The translations under genes and the position numbers were made by a program. From assembly GCA_903861445.1 (NCBI GenBank), contig CAIOUK010000221.1, positions 1-6,102 of the forward strand: 6,102 bases of DNA, read 5' to 3'. Position 1 is the first letter of the stretch. Every line of letters starts with the position of its first letter. Under the pieces are notes generated by a model. It saw only the letters and a list, made by a program, of their open reading frames with translations. It did not search any database and was not told where the DNA came from. Positions 5,390 to 6,102 of this stretch are shown piece by piece. This DNA comes from an uncultured Verrucomicrobia subdivision 3 bacterium. GTDB taxonomy: Bacteria > Verrucomicrobiota > Verrucomicrobiia > Limisphaerales > UBA11358.

Positions 5390-6102
5390 GCGAGCTTCAC
5401 CGCCTCCTGCGCCTGTTTTAATTTTTTCAATTCAACTTCGGCATTCAAACGGTCCTTCACCGCTTCATCCGTCAGAATTTTTCCATCGCGCAAAATAATC
5501 ATCCGCTTCGTATAGCGCGCCACGTCCAGTTCATGCGTGACCATGACAATCGTGATACCGGCGTCATTCAGCTTCTGGAACACGCCCATGATTTCGATGC
5601 TCGTCTGGCTGTCGAGATTGCCGGTCGGCTCGTCGGCGAGGAGCAGTGATGGCCGGTTCACAAGCGAACGCGCGATGGCCACGCGCTGCTGCTGACCGCC
5701 GGAAAGCTGGTTGGGCTTGTGATCGGCGCGATCCGCCAGACCGACAATCTCCAGCGACTTGGCGGCGCGGGTTTGTTGTTCGGCGGCCGAGATGCGCTGG
5801 TGATTGTAAAGCATCGGCATCTCGACATTTTCCTGCGCTGACGTGCGCGAGAGCAAATTGAAGCCCTGAAACACGAAGCCGATTTTGTCATTACGAATCT
5901 TCGCGCGCTGATCGCGGTCGAGCGTGGAAACGTCCAGACCATCGAGAAAGTAATTTCCCTTCGTCGGTCGGTCGAGACAGCCAATCATGTTCATCAGCGT
6001 GCTTTTGCCCGAACCGCTCGAACCCATGATGGCCACAAATTCTCCCGGCGCGATGTCCAGCGACACGCCGCGCACGGCGTGCACGTCCACTTCACCGGTA
6101 TG
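5386..6102 (-). CDS. ABC transporter ATP-binding protein, MacB/LolD type (5' partial)
   Basis: Cytoplasmic nucleotide-binding subunit that powers the adjacent permease. The frame runs open to the right edge: HTGE precedes the GTG at 6090, matching the family pattern of a GE-V-ALRGVSL segment, so that GTG is internal and about 20 N-terminal residues are probably missing. Numbering from it: Walker A GSSGSGKST (23-31), Q-loop Q75 in GFVFQ, ABC signature LSGGQQQR (119-126), Walker B LLLADEP (149-155) with catalytic E154, D-loop GNLD (157-160), and switch H186. GCLDRPTKG (37-45) and FNLLSRTSAQENVEMPMLY (77-95) are typical of the MacB/LolD/FtsE-like group. A charged, Lys/Glu-rich tail (about 211-234) follows the ATPase core. 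All catalytic residues are present. It overlaps the permease gene by 4 bases; an adaptor gene would be expected upstream, off the window. Confidence 0.96.
   Translation of the reverse strand, partial: HTGEVDVHAVRGVSLDIAPGEFVAIMGSSGSGKSTLMNMIGCLDRPTKGNYFLDGLDVSTLDRDQRAKIRNDKIGFVFQGFNLLSRTSAQENVEMPMLYNHQRISAAEQQTRAAKSLEIVGLADRADHKPNQLSGGQQQRVAIARSLVNRPSLLLADEPTGNLDSQTSIEIMGVFQKLNDAGITIVMVTHELDVARYTKRMIILRDGKILTDEAVKDRLNAEVELKKLKQAQEAVKLA
5403..5408 (-). promoter_or_regulatory. Ribosome binding site of the ABC permease gene
   Basis: A perfect AGGAGG on the - strand sits inside the last codons of the ATPase gene, 13 bases before the permease ATG at 5389. The spacing is longer than ideal, but together with the ATGA overlap it supports this start and independent ribosome loading on the permease. 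Confidence 0.6.

Overview
The window is a compact, gene-dense piece of bacterial chromosome, moderately GC-rich by eye, with no stretch over about 110 bases outside a gene. The sequence alone does not fix the species. The style of the proteins, an intergenic long inverted repeat built of TTCGCG/TTTGTG-like strings, and a heptanucleotide repeat inside a housekeeping gene suggest an environmental Gram-negative lineage, perhaps Verrucomicrobiota or another PVC-group member. This assignment is inference only.

Left half, + strand. The window opens inside a sigma-54-dependent, NtrC-type response regulator (receiver, AAA+ and Fis-type HTH domains; N-terminus cut off). Two bases after its stop begins a 607-residue polytopic membrane protein resembling GT-C/family 39 glycosyltransferases. 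The two are almost certainly co-transcribed. The pairing suggests a two-component system whose operon includes a cell-envelope or exopolysaccharide sugar-transfer step.

Right half, - strand. Reading leftwards from the right edge there is an ABC transporter ATPase of the MacB/LolD type (N-terminus cut off by the edge), then its MacB-type permease (4-base ATGA overlap), then a 97-base gap nearly filled by a 30-bp imperfect inverted repeat, then sua5 (L-threonylcarbamoyladenylate synthase for tRNA t6A37). The membrane-fusion partner (MacA-like) would be expected beyond the right edge. sua5 and the glycosyltransferase gene converge with only 2 bases between their stop codons.

The main unusual features are: (1) a (GATTCTG)5.6 tandem repeat inside the sua5 coding region, exactly in the linker between the two protein domains, where gain or loss of one unit would truncate the protein; and (2) the long inverted repeat that starts at the base after the permease stop and ends 10 bases before the sua5 start, with a T5 run on the sua5 side. 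I see no mobile element, CRISPR array, tRNA, rRNA or defence system, and no wholly new system.
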